Shown here: piece after piece, positions 1 to 11,135 of the stretch
Numbering within the stretch: position 1 is the stretch's first letter
How the letters are laid out: each line of letters starts with the position of its first letter
DNA from: Magicicada septendecula
Lineage: Eukaryota > Arthropoda > Insecta > Hemiptera > Cicadidae
DNA length: 64,000 nucleotides
Reading direction: 5' to 3'
Assembly: GCA_034769895.1 (NCBI GenBank)
Contig: CM068367.1
Coordinates: 312,231,986 to 312,295,985, forward strand
Program-made: the position numbers and the translations under genes
The notes under the pieces: model-generated
Databases searched by the model: none
What the model was told of the DNA's origin: nothing
What the model saw: only the letters and a program-made list of their open reading frames with translations

Positions 1-981
1 ACATTTTCTATATTCTCTGTTGTTCTCAGCTATTTTTTAAATGTGGTTTTTTAGTAATTAAAACCTCAACTTTTCACTCTTATCTATTGAAGAGTAATAC
101 AATTTCTAGATAAAATCTATGCAGACTCTCGCAGAATTATACAAAGAGTCGCCTGCAACCCGTGTATCTTTTGTTCAATCTGCCACCAATCAGAAGCCCC
201 TAAATTCAGTCAGATCCGTCCATTGTCTGTTGTACATCGGGCAGCTCATCGAAAGCCTTTGCCTAGTGAACGTGTGTTCCTCTACAAGTGTTTTTCTTGT
301 ACTAGTTAAATCTAAAGTAACGCTAAGACTTGGAACTCTTTTCGAGTTGTTCGACAAGAACCAAGCAGGTGAACAACCATTATATTATATAAAGTGCTAT
401 ACGTGTAAGTAGAAGATTTCCACTTAGGAAGATTTACTGACCGCGGTAAATCTGTAGTATCGCGGAACACTTCAAGAGTGGCCGGAAGGTGTAAGCCTTA
501 TACACCGCTAGTATAAATATTACTCATTATCATCCTGAGAGTAAATAATTAATAACGTTTAAATATAATAATTACTTATTTCGAGCGATAACGCTAACAA
601 TTCCGAGAATGACAATTTGTGTATGTAGAATCTGCCTTTAGTGTTATCAGTGTTCGACGAACCCATCACCGAGAGCGAGAAGGAGAGAGAGTAAGACGAG
701 ACGCGCAGAGAAATTGCCGCGTCAGCAGCTGAGAGAGTGACTTCACGCCAAGCAATAAGGAATTCGACTACCAAGTAAAACTCATCTAAATTGAACTATA
801 TAAACTCTTTCCAACAAATATAATACTATTCATGACATTTATGTAATTTTAAAATATATTATATAAACAATCATTTACTTGCAACCAATAAATAATTTTT
901 CTACACCTCCAATATAGACTTGTTCTTAATTTGTACACACACAGCTATCCTATGTGAAAGTATTTTATTTTTATCGTCGCA
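1..981 (+). repeat. 5' LTR of element A (partial)
   Basis: It aligns to 5140-6040 and ends in CGTCGCA at 981. A TATATAAA box lies at 797-804 and AATAAA at 887-892, consistent with promoter and polyadenylation signals of an LTR. It carries 80 bp (about 235-314) that the right LTR has lost. About 302 bp of the 5' end, judged from the right copy, lie before the window. The short ORF inside it (119-412) has no recognisable product. Confidence 0.9.
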
Positions 982-991
982 TAGAGATATT

Positions 992-1010
992 TGGCGCCTG
1001 TGAACGTGTG
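992..1010 (+). promoter_or_regulatory. Primer-binding site of element A
   Basis: TGGCGCCTGTGAACG begins 10 bp after the left LTR end. Elements C (60520) and B (43892) have TGGCGCTTAGC and TGGCGCCCACA at the equivalent place, which supports it as the tRNA-primed minus-strand start site. I do not assign the primer tRNA. Confidence 0.65.
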
Positions 1011-1348
1011 GCACAATTTTATTGTAATTTGTTTATTTGTGTAAAGACTAAATTCATTTGGACTATTTTGTGTGTTCTATTTGTAAGCAGGGAGTGTATA
1101 TAATTTGTTGAATATTCCCTTTGAGCTGATATTTGAACAATATTATTAATTTAGTTTATTTAGAGGTTTGAATTATTATTTGTGTTTGTATTAGGTTAAG
1201 TTTTGTGTACATATGATTGCGATACTAGACTGTGACGTTATATAACATTTAAACTGAACATTAATACGATAATTATAAGAGTTAATAATAGTGCCGTTTT
1301 CGTTAAATAAGGACTATAATATTTGTTATATATAAAATAACTATAAAT

Positions 1349-2585
1349 ATGGCTGAATCACTTGAATTGAAAAATACGTTAGCTGCATTATTAGCCAATA
1401 TGCAGAAACTTTCAGAAGAAAATAAAGCTAATAAAGAAGAAGCAGCAAAACAGAATAAGTCACTACATGACGAAAATAAGAGAATTTATACCAGTGTGCA
1501 TGATCAAGCGAAACAAAATAAACAACTGTTAGAATCGACGGAGAAACGTATCGGCGAGAAAGTCGAATTAATTCGTAGTAACACTGATACAGCACTAGAA
1601 GCAAATAACTCACGTATTAGCGAATGTGAAGTGAAGATCAATGACACAGAAGAAAGAATGATTAATCATACTTCGACGGTAAGTGAACTAGTGAACTAGC
1701 AGGATCATCGGATACAGGAGTTAAAACAACAGCTGATCCGACTCCAGAGTACCTCGACACCAGCGAACCAGACCACATATATTTACAGAAATTTGGATGA
1801 AACCTATTCGCAATTAAAATTATACGGTAGAGACACTGAAAATCCCCTCCACTTTCTCAAAAATTGCGAGAGAGATATGGAAGCGATGAGTGACAGCCTG
1901 AGCGAAATGGATAAAATAAATTGGGTGGTGAGAAGGTTAAAAGGTAACGCGGCTAAATGGTTCACAGTCATACAGGACAAGGTATGTACATCTCAAGATC
2001 TGGTGCGACATTTTATGGCTAGATACTGGAACAGCGAGATACAGAGAAAGATCCAGTGTACAGCTGGAATTTGGAAAATATTCAAGTTTAAAAGGCTCAA
2101 AAGAAAACTATTTAATTCAGCTGATATCTCGAGTAAAATATCTGTAACCTGAAGTGACAGAAGCCGAAATGGTAAATAAGTTAGCTCACCATTTTGGACG
2201 CGGAATTCAAATCGCCGTTATTACACAAGGGGTTAAATCCTTAGAGGAACTACTCTTGTTATTAACTAAATGGGATAATGTAGATAACCCAAGTGATAAT
2301 AATAATAATGAACAAGCACATAAACAATTTCAGCCACAACAACAACAATTTAAAAATAAACAAAGATTTCAAGGAGCCAATCAGAGCAACGTATCGGCAA
2401 TTACCAAGACCAATGCAAATGAAGAATGCAATAAAATTTATAATATAAATAAAAATAAGAATAGTAATACAATTAAAACATACAATAACAAGCGGCATAT
2501 CAGAAATCATATGTTAGCAATAATAGTGATAGTAATGTATACATTGCATCTGGCTTATACCCTGCTGATGTTAGGGATGAATTAG
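1349..2585 (+). pseudogene. gag: gag of element A, broken by one stop and a frameshift
   Basis: The ATG at 1349 starts a strongly coiled-coil N-terminal segment rich in Lys, Glu, Asn and Gln (about 116 residues). An in-frame TAG at 1697-1699 interrupts it; the same frame then continues into a capsid-like segment (1793-2152) with a GRDTENPLHFL...AAKWF pattern, as in gypsy Gag proteins. Near 2145 the frame shifts and the C-terminal capsid part (TEAEMVNKLAHHFG) continues at 2154, followed by an Asn/Gln-rich tail. No CCHC zinc knuckle is visible. The ORF start at 2154 is GTG and is not a real start. Gag would form the particle shell; this copy cannot make a full-length product. Confidence 0.8.
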
Positions 2586-2935
2586 TATATAATAATTGTG
2601 GTGATGAATGTGTAGAAAATGCTAGAATTAAGGACAATAATGACATTGTTGTGTTAGCGAGAATTAATGGTTGTGTAGGAATTGTTTTATTCGATAGTGG
2701 TGCGCAAGAATCATTAATTAATGAAAAATTTATTAACAAACATAAGCACAAATTTAAGAAAACGCCTATCTTACCTGTAAATAATACTATGGTGACTACG
2801 GCGACAGAAGATACACAAATTATTTGCAAACAAGCACTTATATCAATAATTACACAAGGCATAGAAATTGAAGTGCCTGTCTTTATAGTTAAAAATCTAG
2901 TATATGATGTTATATTAGGCACAGACACTTTATGA
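2586..2935 (+). pseudogene. Retropepsin-like protease domain of element A
   Basis: Residues read GIVLFDSGAQESLINEKF and end with DVILGTDTL, the two hallmark motifs of retroviral-type aspartic proteases (the catalytic DSG loop and the hydrophobic-Gly ILG near the C-terminus). A GLYPADVRDELVYNN stretch lies just upstream (about 2545-2595) and matches GLYPAAIRDNLMYNN in element C. The protease motif itself is intact, but it is separated from gag by frameshifts and followed by a stop at 2935. In an active element it would cleave the Gag-Pol polyprotein. Confidence 0.8.
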
Positions 2936-3020
2936 AAAATACACGCCACAATCGATTTCGGTAACAAAAAACTAACATAGTACAATTCAAAATAAACTAC
3001 ATACTATTAAATTAGGACAT

Positions 3021-3589
3021 ATGGAAAGTGATTTGAAGCAATTCGAGCCGTATTTTGATGTACAAAAGCTAGTTTATAATCTCGTAGATAAGATAACGAG
3101 TAACGGGCAGTTTACTGGCGATAAACATACAGCTGGTCAAGAGAGACGATTGAATGCTATATCTAACAAACACGAATCGGTTTTAAAGATCTTGGCAATT
3201 AAATATGTGTTACCTGATGCATTAAAAAATAAATTAAAATATATAAACATCGAATAATAGCGGATGCTAAATTTAAAACAGTCAGTGATGAGATAAGAGT
3301 TCAAGACAACCCGAAATATAATATAGACAAGAATGTGCTATACAAGATCATAGACGGGTAGTGGAAGATAATGGTACCGGATGAACTAGTTGAAGATTTA
3401 AATTGGGCACGCCACGAGAGTCTGGCACACGCGAGTGCGTATAAATGCTATTTAGCAAAGCGAGAAGACTTTGTGTGGTTGAATATGGTTAGGAAGGTTA
3501 AAACTACTTTGCGTACATATACACATACACATACATACACGTACACATATGACAAACTGCAACGTACCCGAATCAACATACCTATGTAG
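3021..3589 (+). pseudogene. Protease-RT linker joined to integrase N-terminal region (RT/RNase H deleted), element A
   Basis: The first part (3021-3257) contains VDKITSN, also present as KDKITSN after the protease in element C. It then passes into LNAISNKHESVLKILA and, after a stop at 3257, DEIRVQDNPKYNIDKNVLYKI, which resembles the region just before gypsy integrases. The RT and RNase H coding length is absent, so a large internal deletion is inferred. From 3371 the zinc-binding HHCC domain starts well (WARHESLAHASAYK), but where the two cysteines are expected the DNA is a TAC/CAC-rich repeat (about 3517-3551) giving alternating Thr, Tyr and His. Confidence 0.65.
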
Positions 3590-3650
3590 AAATGGGGAAT
3601 ATCATTACAAAAAACAAAAATGATCTATTATGTATTGATTTTTTAGTTCA

Positions 3651-4436
3651 ATGATGAAGAATCTGGTGGTGTGCACGGATGCGTTCTCTAAACATGTAAG
3701 TCTTTATGCTATAGGACGACCCACCACAGTGGCTGTATTAAATGCCATATTAAATAAATACATCCCTACATATGGTCACGTAAAAAAAATGTTATCTGAC
3801 CAGGGTAAACAGTTCACCAATAGGAAGTGGCAATCCGAATTGGAAAAGCACAATATCCAGACTGTGTTAACAGCGATCCGGAGACCGCAGGGCAACCTCG
3901 CTGAAAGGTTCAACAGAGAGTTAGGTCGACTGTTCCGTACTTATTGTAATACCATCCAAAGTAGATGGCCGGATTATCTCGAGTTTTTTGAGGCGTCCAT
4001 CAACGGGAATTACAATGACACGACAGGATTTACGCCTAATGAGTTGCAAACTGGAGAAATGCCAAAACGCGTCTGGGATGGGAGCATCAGGAGAATTGTA
4101 ACGCAAAATTTGTCTATTCCTAATGAGGTGAAACGGATAGAAGCCAGGATACGCATTAAGAAATGTGCCGAAGAACGGACTGAAAAATGTAATGCTGATC
4201 ACAAGCTGGTAACCTTTAAAATCGGCGAGAGGGTACTCCTGCGGGTTTTGAATGTCGGTCACAGGGAGGATAACACCGCAGCCAAATTCTTTCGGTTATA
4301 CAATGGCCCATTTATACTATCTGAGCAAGTTGGTAAAAACACATATATTGTAACCAACCCTAACACTAACCGTGTGATAGGGAAATTCCACGCATTATCC
4401 CTAAGAAAGTATTATGTTAAAGATAATTGTACCTAA
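3651..4436 (+). pseudogene. Integrase catalytic core and C-terminal part, element A
   Basis: The ORF of 261 codons carries the DDE core: Asp in VVCTDAFSK, Asp in LSDQGKQF and Glu in NLAERFNRELGR, with 34 residues between the last two. RELGRLFRTYCNTIQSRWP and TGFTPNEL are typical of insect gypsy integrases. The C-terminal part has a GERVLLRV...FRLYNGPF segment as in GPY/F-type modules. The three acidic residues are intact, but the N-terminal zinc domain lies in another frame upstream, so no complete integrase can be made. The ATG at 3651 is internal to the original pol frame. Confidence 0.85.
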
Positions 4437-4837
4437 TATGCCAGGGTATAGGTGGTATGAATGTTTTAAGAACAAAAATTATGTGAGAAAGAGAGTGTAA
4501 ATTAGGGAATATTTGTTGAGAGGTTAGAATAAATGTTTTGAATTGACGGTGTATAATTTCAGTTTAAAAATGACGTCAGAAGTGTTGATAAGCTTATCTG
4601 TGTTTGAGAATATAGGTCAGATTCAACCACGTGTATTTGTTTATATTATTACTGTCAAAGTGACATTGGAGGAATGTTTTGTTTTGAAGAAGTTTTTTAT
4701 TTACTTTGATTTGGATTTATTATGTTATTATTATGATTATTATTGGAAGAATGATGTTTTATTTATTTAGGATATGAAGAAAAAAAAATTTGTATTTTAT
4801 GTGAACAAATTTTTTTTATACGTGGTGGGGTTAATCC
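4437..4837 (+). other. 3' internal region of element A with A/T tract and polypurine-like stretch
   Basis: There is no recognisable ORF. An A-run and T-run tract (about 4774-4820) is followed by GTGGTGGGGTTAATCC directly before the LTR start TGCAAC at 4838. Element C ends its internal region the same way (GGAAGGAGTTAATCC before TGCAAC), so this is probably the plus-strand primer region. Confidence 0.6.
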
Positions 4838-6040
4838 TGCAACAAAACACAGGATGATGATCTATGAATAAGAATATCTGAGCCTGGATGACGGACATTA
4901 ACATGTTTTACATTGATTTTTGCAATTTTTATTAATTAGCTATAAGTTTTTTATTTAGTGATGGATAAGGACTTATATTATATAAAATTCTTTGCAAAAT
5001 TTTGGTTCTTTAATGTCATGTACTTTGTGTGTGGATATGGGCGCGCGTTCGCGTGTGATAAACCTTTTTCGCTATATCTTCCGTTTTAATTAACCCATCG
5101 GCTTGAGACTTGAACTGTGAATTATTTATGGAAATAGCTACATTTTCTATATACTCTGTTGTTCTCAGCTATTTTTTAAATGTGGTTTTTTAGTAATTAA
5201 AACCTCAACTTTTCACTCTTATCTATTGAAGAGTAATACAATTTCTAGATAAAATCTATGCAGACTCTCGCAGAATTATACAAAGAGTCGCCTGCAACCC
5301 GTGTATCTTTTGTTCAATCTGCCACCAATCAGAAGCCCCTAAATTCAGTCAGATCCGTCCACTGTCTGTTGTAAAGTAACGGTAAGACTTGGAACTCTTT
5401 TCGAGTTGTTCGACAAGAACCAAGCAGGTGAACAACCATTATATTATATAAAGTGCTATTCATGTAAGTAGAAGATTTCCAGTTAGGAAGATTTACTGAC
5501 CGCGGTAAATCTGTAGTATCGCGGAACACTTCAAGAGTGGCCGGAAGGTGTAAGCCTTATACACCGCTAGTATAAATATTACTCATTATCATCCTGAGAG
5601 TAAATAATTAATAACGTTTAAATATAATAATTACTCATTTCGAGCGATAACGCTAACAATTCCGAGAATGAAAATTTGTGTATGTAGAATCTGCCTTTAG
5701 TGTTATCAGTGTTCGACGAACCCATCACCGAGAGCGAGAAGGAGAGAGAGTAAGACGAGACGCGCAGAGAAATTGCCGCGTCAGCAGCTGAGAGAGTGAT
5801 TTCACGCCAAGTAATAAGGAATTCGACTACCAAGTAAAACTCATCTAAATTGAACTATATAAACTCTTTCCAACAAATATAATACTATTCATGACATTTA
5901 TGTAATTTTAAAATATATCACATAAACAATCATTTACTTGCGACCAATAAATAATTTTTCTACACCTCCAATATAGACTTGTTCTTAATTTGTACACACA
6001 CAGCTATCCTATGCGAAAGTATTTTATTTGTATCGTCGCA
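4838..6040 (+). repeat. 3' LTR of element A
   Basis: It starts TGCAACAAAACACAGG and ends TATCGTCGCA, 1203 bp long. Its first bases match the LTR start of element C, and its last 120 bp or so (CTCCAATATAGACTTGT and onward) also resemble C. About 80 bp present in the left LTR are deleted near 5373. It is followed by ATAT. Confidence 0.9.
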
Positions 6041-6827
6041 ATATATACATATATATATTACAAATAAAAATTAATAACTAGTGCCATAATACTAGTGGTT
6101 GTAGCACTTTTCAATTCCAATCAATGTATCTGCGTGAAAGAATATAATTAACTTGTTTTGCAAAAGGATGTCAATAAAAGCGATTACGTATAGTTTGTTA
6201 TAGTTTTCTCATCGGAAATTGTTGAGGAGTTGTCTGTGTAATTTTAAGATAAGAATAAGAAGGGAAATCACTGTAACACAAAGTAACTGTAAACTGTACT
6301 TAAGAAATGCACAACAGTTCGTGTTGCAAATTTCAAGCATAATTATTCAACTTATATATAAAGGAAGTAAGAAAAAATCGTTATGGAGAACCATACATGA
6401 CTTCCATGTTGTAAGATTTATGTTTAAAATATTTTACTTGATTTCGGTTCGGTAATTTCTAAAAAAATATCGTCCACCCACAAACTAATTTTACTACTTA
6501 TAGATATTTTTGTTATTATGGGGTAGTCGTTTAATATAATGTTATTTTCAGTCACTTTATCAATAAAAATTAGGTAGGCTTACTTTATTCTTATAAAGAA
6601 ACCGAACTACTCAGATAATCATCCCTCCTCCGAATCGCTCCGAAGTCACTCGTGGACCTTGAGCATCTTGCAGAGGGTTCATTCCCTAAAGACGAAAAGT
6701 CTGTCTATGAACCGTTCCTCTGTAAACACGTGCAGTTACACTGCCCAGCGACCCACAGGAACCAAATCGATAACAAAAGCGTCCAAATGTAAGAAAATAA
6801 ACATGAGTGAGGCCAGAAATAACGCGA

Positions 6828-6831
<4 letters not shown>

Positions 6832-6870
<39 letters not shown>
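6832..6870. repeat. (TG)n microsatellite
   Basis: About 19 uninterrupted TG units. The short ORFs over it on both strands are artefacts of the repeat. Confidence 0.95.
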
Positions 6871-6871
<1 letters not shown>

Positions 6872-7323
6872 TTGCCTGTGTGTATACATGATTTAAATTA
6901 AAATGAAATTATATAGAATGTTGTTAAAGTGAAATGAAATGTTTCCATAGAAAATACTTCTTTGTTGTCAATAACGTATTACACATATAAAATTTACTTT
7001 CTCCACAATCAAGTACCATTTTAATTTATAGAAAATTACCCCTTCCCCTTCAACTACCCTTTTCATTTATAGATATTTCATCTACCTTTCTACAGTGGAT
7101 TATTATGACCTTCTTTTAAGGATACTTTATTTATTAAAATTACGCACATTACTCTTGTTAAAACGTAAAACGTTGCAGGTAAACTACCCCTTCCCCTTAG
7201 CCGATCTTCACCAAAATCAATAGGCCTCGAGTCCTCTACAATTCAGAACTGTATGCAAAAAAGTATTTGATTCTGTTTGAATTTGCGGCAGTTATCGTTT
7301 GACAAAAAAAATTCTTCACACAG

Positions 7324-7347
7324 ACACACACACACACACACACACAC
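7324..7347. repeat. (AC)n microsatellite
   Basis: Twelve uninterrupted AC units. Confidence 0.9.
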
Positions 7348-8500
7348 TTTTCAAAAAATTACTTTTTTTCATGTTTTGAGGGTAGTACAATCAGAATCTA
7401 CAATTATCTCGAACACGATTTTTTCGCCATGACCATACTTCCATTTCCTTTTGGAACATGGAAGTAAAATCATACCGTAAATGAATGTATGTTAAACACA
7501 CGTGACGACATGTGTAAAATTTTGTTACGACTTAAAAGAATTAGGCCTACATGTCTTGAAAAGTCCTTTACAATGGCAAAGATTGAATACGACAGCTAAT
7601 TTCATCTTCGGAAAAAACTAAATAGAACAGAATTGTAGACATCAGAAAGTGTATTGAGAAAGTTTTCGGAAGACAGATGGGTAAAAATCAATCAGCGGCT
7701 AACAACAAAACAGGAAACAGAACATAATGGCCTGTTAACATGTAGTGATATTAGCAAACAATCGGTAGTAAAACAGGTGAGTGGGAGGCTAAGTGTTTTG
7801 GCAACTGGAACAGAGGAGCTGATGGGATATTGCAATGAATCACTTCATTCATGTCTGTAGTAGATCGTAAATCCGCGTCCGTCTACTGCCACTGTTGGCC
7901 ACACACCAAAAACATATTTTTCTTCTAAAAGGATACATATCTCCACTTCATAATATCGCGCGAAGGAAACACTTTTTAGTGAACTGTCCAATGCATTAAA
8001 TAATTAATTCGTAACAAGAACTTTCTGTATACAGATCCACAGTTGACGTCTTTCAGTATTACAGTTGACAGTATTAACAGTTTCATAATAGTGTTTAATT
8101 TTAATGAAACCTATTGGATAATAATAAAGGATTCAGATCGCTAATTACTCATACAATTTTATTAACTTTTTAAGGAACTGTTTCTTTTCTAACAGAATCT
8201 GTTAAACAGTGATTAAAAAAAAAATTGTTGTGTATGGGAATGTAAAAGAATGAAGTAGACAGTGGCTTTTGCAGTAACAGCAGGAATACTGTATTTTAAA
8301 CATACAGTATTATTAAACATAATAATTATTATAAATAATAATTATGTATTATTAAACAAAACATATTCAGTTTTTAGTATTACACATTTGTGTTACGGGA
8401 ATGAAAGGCAATACGCAATCCATACTTCGTTGCGATCCTCCGAATTCTTTCCGAAGTTCACCGAACATGTGGGATAACTAATCTACACTTCACATCTTAG

Positions 8501-11124
8501 AGTGGCGAAGCGTCCATATATGCGGTGTATGCGGCGCATACAATTTAAAATTATATGTAAAATCGTATAAAGTTTTGTTATTAATTTTAAATTATTTGAG
8601 ACGTAAACGTTTGTCATCTCAAAAGCCGAAACTTAATTTTCACTTGAGCGATATAACGACAGTTAATAAAGTATAATTACTGTTTACAACCAGGCTCACA
8701 GTATATGCGTTGTAGCTAACGAATACATTCTCTCGATAGCGGTCATTAACCCATGCAGCAGATTTTCATGTGTGAACAGGTAGACGTTCTGACTTGTGCC
8801 ACTCCCTACATTAGTACACTGTGAATAGCTGTAACGCTATGCGTATGCGTTACTGTTTCTGCATATACAGTGCTTAGTGCGTACGCAGACCGTGTTGTTT
8901 AAAGTTTTTTAATTATGAGTTCGTTTGTAGTAGAGCCTGTGGCGGGAACATCATCGTCATGTGTAGTTGGGTGCAATTGTGTAATTGAAAGTTTATTTGT
9001 ATAGCCATTCAGTAGTAGAAGTTTTACAGATAAACTAAACATTATTTCTAGCGGTAGACCAACCCCATTAATTCCCACGTTAACGTCAAAAACAAAAAAT
9101 TATACACGACCTTTAAAGGAACAACATTATGAGGAAAAAACTTGGCTTTGTGGCTGTAGAAAACCTTCAAAATTATACTGTTGGCATTGCATTCTATTTT
9201 CAACTGAAAAAAATGTCTGGACAAATTCAGGAGTTTCTGATTTGAAGATTTGTTTAATTTACAAAAACGCCATGAGATTTCACAGAGTCGTGTTGCTTCC
9301 CTTCTTGCTTTAAAACAGTTCGGTAAAACCAGAATTGAATATCCCCTTAGTGAATAATTTAAAATTAACATCAAACAGCACAATGGCATGATAAAACAAA
9401 ACCGGTACATTCTTCGTTGTCTAATTGACGTAGTGTGATTTTTGGCTGAAAATGAACTCCCATTTCTTGTACACGACGAATCTGTGGCATCGTCGAATCG
9501 AGGAAATTATGAAGGGCTGTTAAATTTGTTACGAAATTACGATGGAATGTTAGACAACCACCTTAAAAACTCTACAGTCTTTTCTGGTTTATCTAGCGAT
9601 ATTCAAAATGACTTGATTAACTCCATTTCTCAAGTCTTATTAACAGAAATAAAAAATGAAATAAAACGAAGTCCCTTTGAAGCCATAATAATGGACGGAA
9701 CAACAGATATTACAAATACGTGCCAGGTGTCAACTGTGTTTCGTTACGTCGATAAGTCCGGAGCCGTTCAGGAAAGATTTATCGGTTTTAGCGATTTTAG
9801 TGACGATCGTACAGCTAACGCGTTGGCAAACTACGTATTTAATGTCCTGAATGAATACGACTGTGAAGAAAAATTAGTTGCACAAACGTACGATGCTGCT
9901 GCTGTAATGTCTGGTGAACATGGAGGGTTACAGGCCCTGGTCAAAAGTAAGTGCAGCCAAGCAATATTTATCCATTGTTATGCTCATAAAATGAACTTGG
10001 TCTTGAAAAATTCAGCAGATCACATTAAAGAATGTAAAATATTTTTTAGCACATTATCTGGTTTAGCTTCATTTTTTTCAAAATCATCCAGACGAACTCA
10101 CGCTCTTTATCAAGAAGTAAAGAAGCGATTTCCATCAGTTGCACCTACTAGATGCAACTACAACAGCAGACTAGTGGCCACTGTAATAGAACACAAGGCT
10201 GACATCATAAGTCTCTTCGAGTCTATGATTGAGAACGGAGATAAGTGGGACAACGAAAGTTATACTGGAGCAACAGGTTTCCTTGCTACTCTTCAAGATT
10301 TTGACTTCACATTTTTACTTCATCTGTTCGGTTCAATACTACCACAGGCGGATTCCATATTCGAAATTTTGCAGTAAAAAGTACTGAACGACGTTTTCTA
10401 GAATTTTCTAAAAAGTTTCCAGAAGAGCATTTTGAATCTGTAAAACGCTCGTATGGCCAGTATTTTGATTTTCCGTTACTAAGGAGTAACTATGAGCTTT
10501 CTGTGGTATATTCAAATGAGCAGTTTTGTAAAAATAGTGTTAGTGACTTGTCAAAGTACTTAACATCAGCAGATCTGAGTGACACCATTCCTCAAGTGTG
10601 GAGGCTTGTAAACCTTATAATGAGAATTCCAGTTACAAGCTCTTCAACAGAAAGATCGTTTTCAGCCTTCAAGAGAATAAAAACGTATTTGCGTAACTCG
10701 CAAACTGAACACAGACTTTCGGCTCCATCAGTGTTATCTATTGAAAAACCTTTTAGTTCTTTTGAAACTAAAAACTAATTCTGCTTTTTACGATAGGGTT
10801 GTTGACTTATTCGCTGAAAAACCCAGGCGCACAGAACTAACGTTTAAAAAATAACTGCTACAACTAACGCATAATAATTAACGATAATGTGCATAATAAA
10901 TTATTGTGAGCCGTTACAATGAATGAATTAGTGTCGTTGTGGACGATTGTAATTACCATTGTGAATCTGTATTGTTTACCTATGACATATTAAACAGCAG
11001 ATACAAGATATTATAAATTATTTTAAATAAATAATTGTGCACTGTGTTTATTTATGGATTCTGTGGCTGTATGCGATTGAATCAAGTGGAAATAACAGAT
11101 GCATCGGTACCACCAGACGCCACT
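8501..11124 (+). mobile_element. hAT-superfamily DNA transposon, decayed
   Basis: The boundaries are proposed from a 7-bp terminal inverted repeat, AGTGGCG at 8501 and CGCCACT ending at 11124, flanked by 8-bp direct repeats that match at 6 of 8 positions (CATCTTAG at 8493-8500, CATCGTAC at 11125-11132). An 8-bp target duplication is the hAT rule. A ZMYM1-type transposase remnant fills the interior on the plus strand. The inverted repeat beyond 7 bp does not match, so the exact ends are less certain than the identity of the element. Confidence 0.6.
8915..10778 (+). pseudogene. hAT transposase (ZMYM1/TTF-finger type) pseudogene
   Basis: Read in three frames. The ATG at 8915 (MSSFVVEPVAGTSSS) starts the N-terminus. 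About 9050-9240 gives a TTF-type zinc finger (EKTWLCGCRKPSKLYCWHC). The frame changes, and 9240-10377 reads through the DUF4371 and catalytic region: HDESVASSNRGNYEGLL, FEAIIMDGTTDITN with the first catalytic Asp, then AQTYDAAAVMSG and HCYAHKMNLVL. A stop at 10377 and an apparent loss of part of the helical insertion domain precede RRFLEFSKKFPEEHFE. The C-terminal hAT dimerisation domain (STERSFSAFKRIKTYLRNS) ends at 10778. The ORF start at 9442 is TTG, internal to the original gene. Frameshifts and stops make it inactive. Confidence 0.85.
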
Positions 11125-11135
11125 CATCGTACTGG
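11070..11135 (+). other. Possible short coding exon ending in a GTAAGT donor, overlapping the hAT 3' end
   Basis: An ATG at 11070 opens 22 codons (beginning MRLNQVEITDASVPPDATH) that run into ACTG followed by GTAAGT, a perfect splice-donor consensus. The same DNA holds the proposed hAT 3' terminus and target duplication, so it may be chance or the non-coding end of the transposon. No homologue is recognised. Confidence 0.15.

Larger units (their letters stand above)
1..6044 (+). mobile_element. LTR retrotransposon A (Ty3/gypsy-type), pol-deleted, 5' truncated by window
   Basis: Two long direct repeats (1-981 and 4838-6040) flank an internal region with primer-binding site, gag, protease and integrase remnants in that order, all on the plus strand. 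The left LTR lacks about the first 300 bp because the window starts inside it. The right LTR is followed by ATAT (6041-6044), the probable target duplication; its left partner lies outside. RT and RNase H are missing: the protease-to-RT linker runs into the sequence just before integrase. The LTRs differ by about 16 substitutions over some 900 bp plus an 80-bp deletion, so the insertion is not very recent. Integrase after protease and the retropepsin DSG and ILGTD motifs support a gypsy-type element. No env-like ORF is seen. Confidence 0.9.
6045..8492. other. Non-coding AT-rich spacer
   Basis: No recognised gene. It contains a (TG)n run at 6832-6870, a short (AC)n run at 7324-7347 and an AT-rich palindromic stretch near 8290-8350. 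A short open stretch at 6619-6792 (57 codons without an ATG start) has no recognisable product. A partly similar motif (TCCTCCGAAT...CCGAAG) occurs near 6628 and again near 8437. Confidence 0.6.

Noticed and set aside
2500..2985. 161-codon minus-strand ORF
   Set aside because: It lies antisense to the gag tail and protease of element A, where the plus strand shows clear protease motifs.
6619..6792. 57-codon open stretch ending near a GTAAG
   Set aside because: No ATG start, no acceptor and no recognisable product; it may be a scrap of an unknown repeat, since a partly similar motif recurs near 8437.
9442..9450. Start of the hAT ORF at 9442
   Set aside because: The codon is TTG and the conserved protein continues upstream; the stretch is internal to a longer decayed gene.
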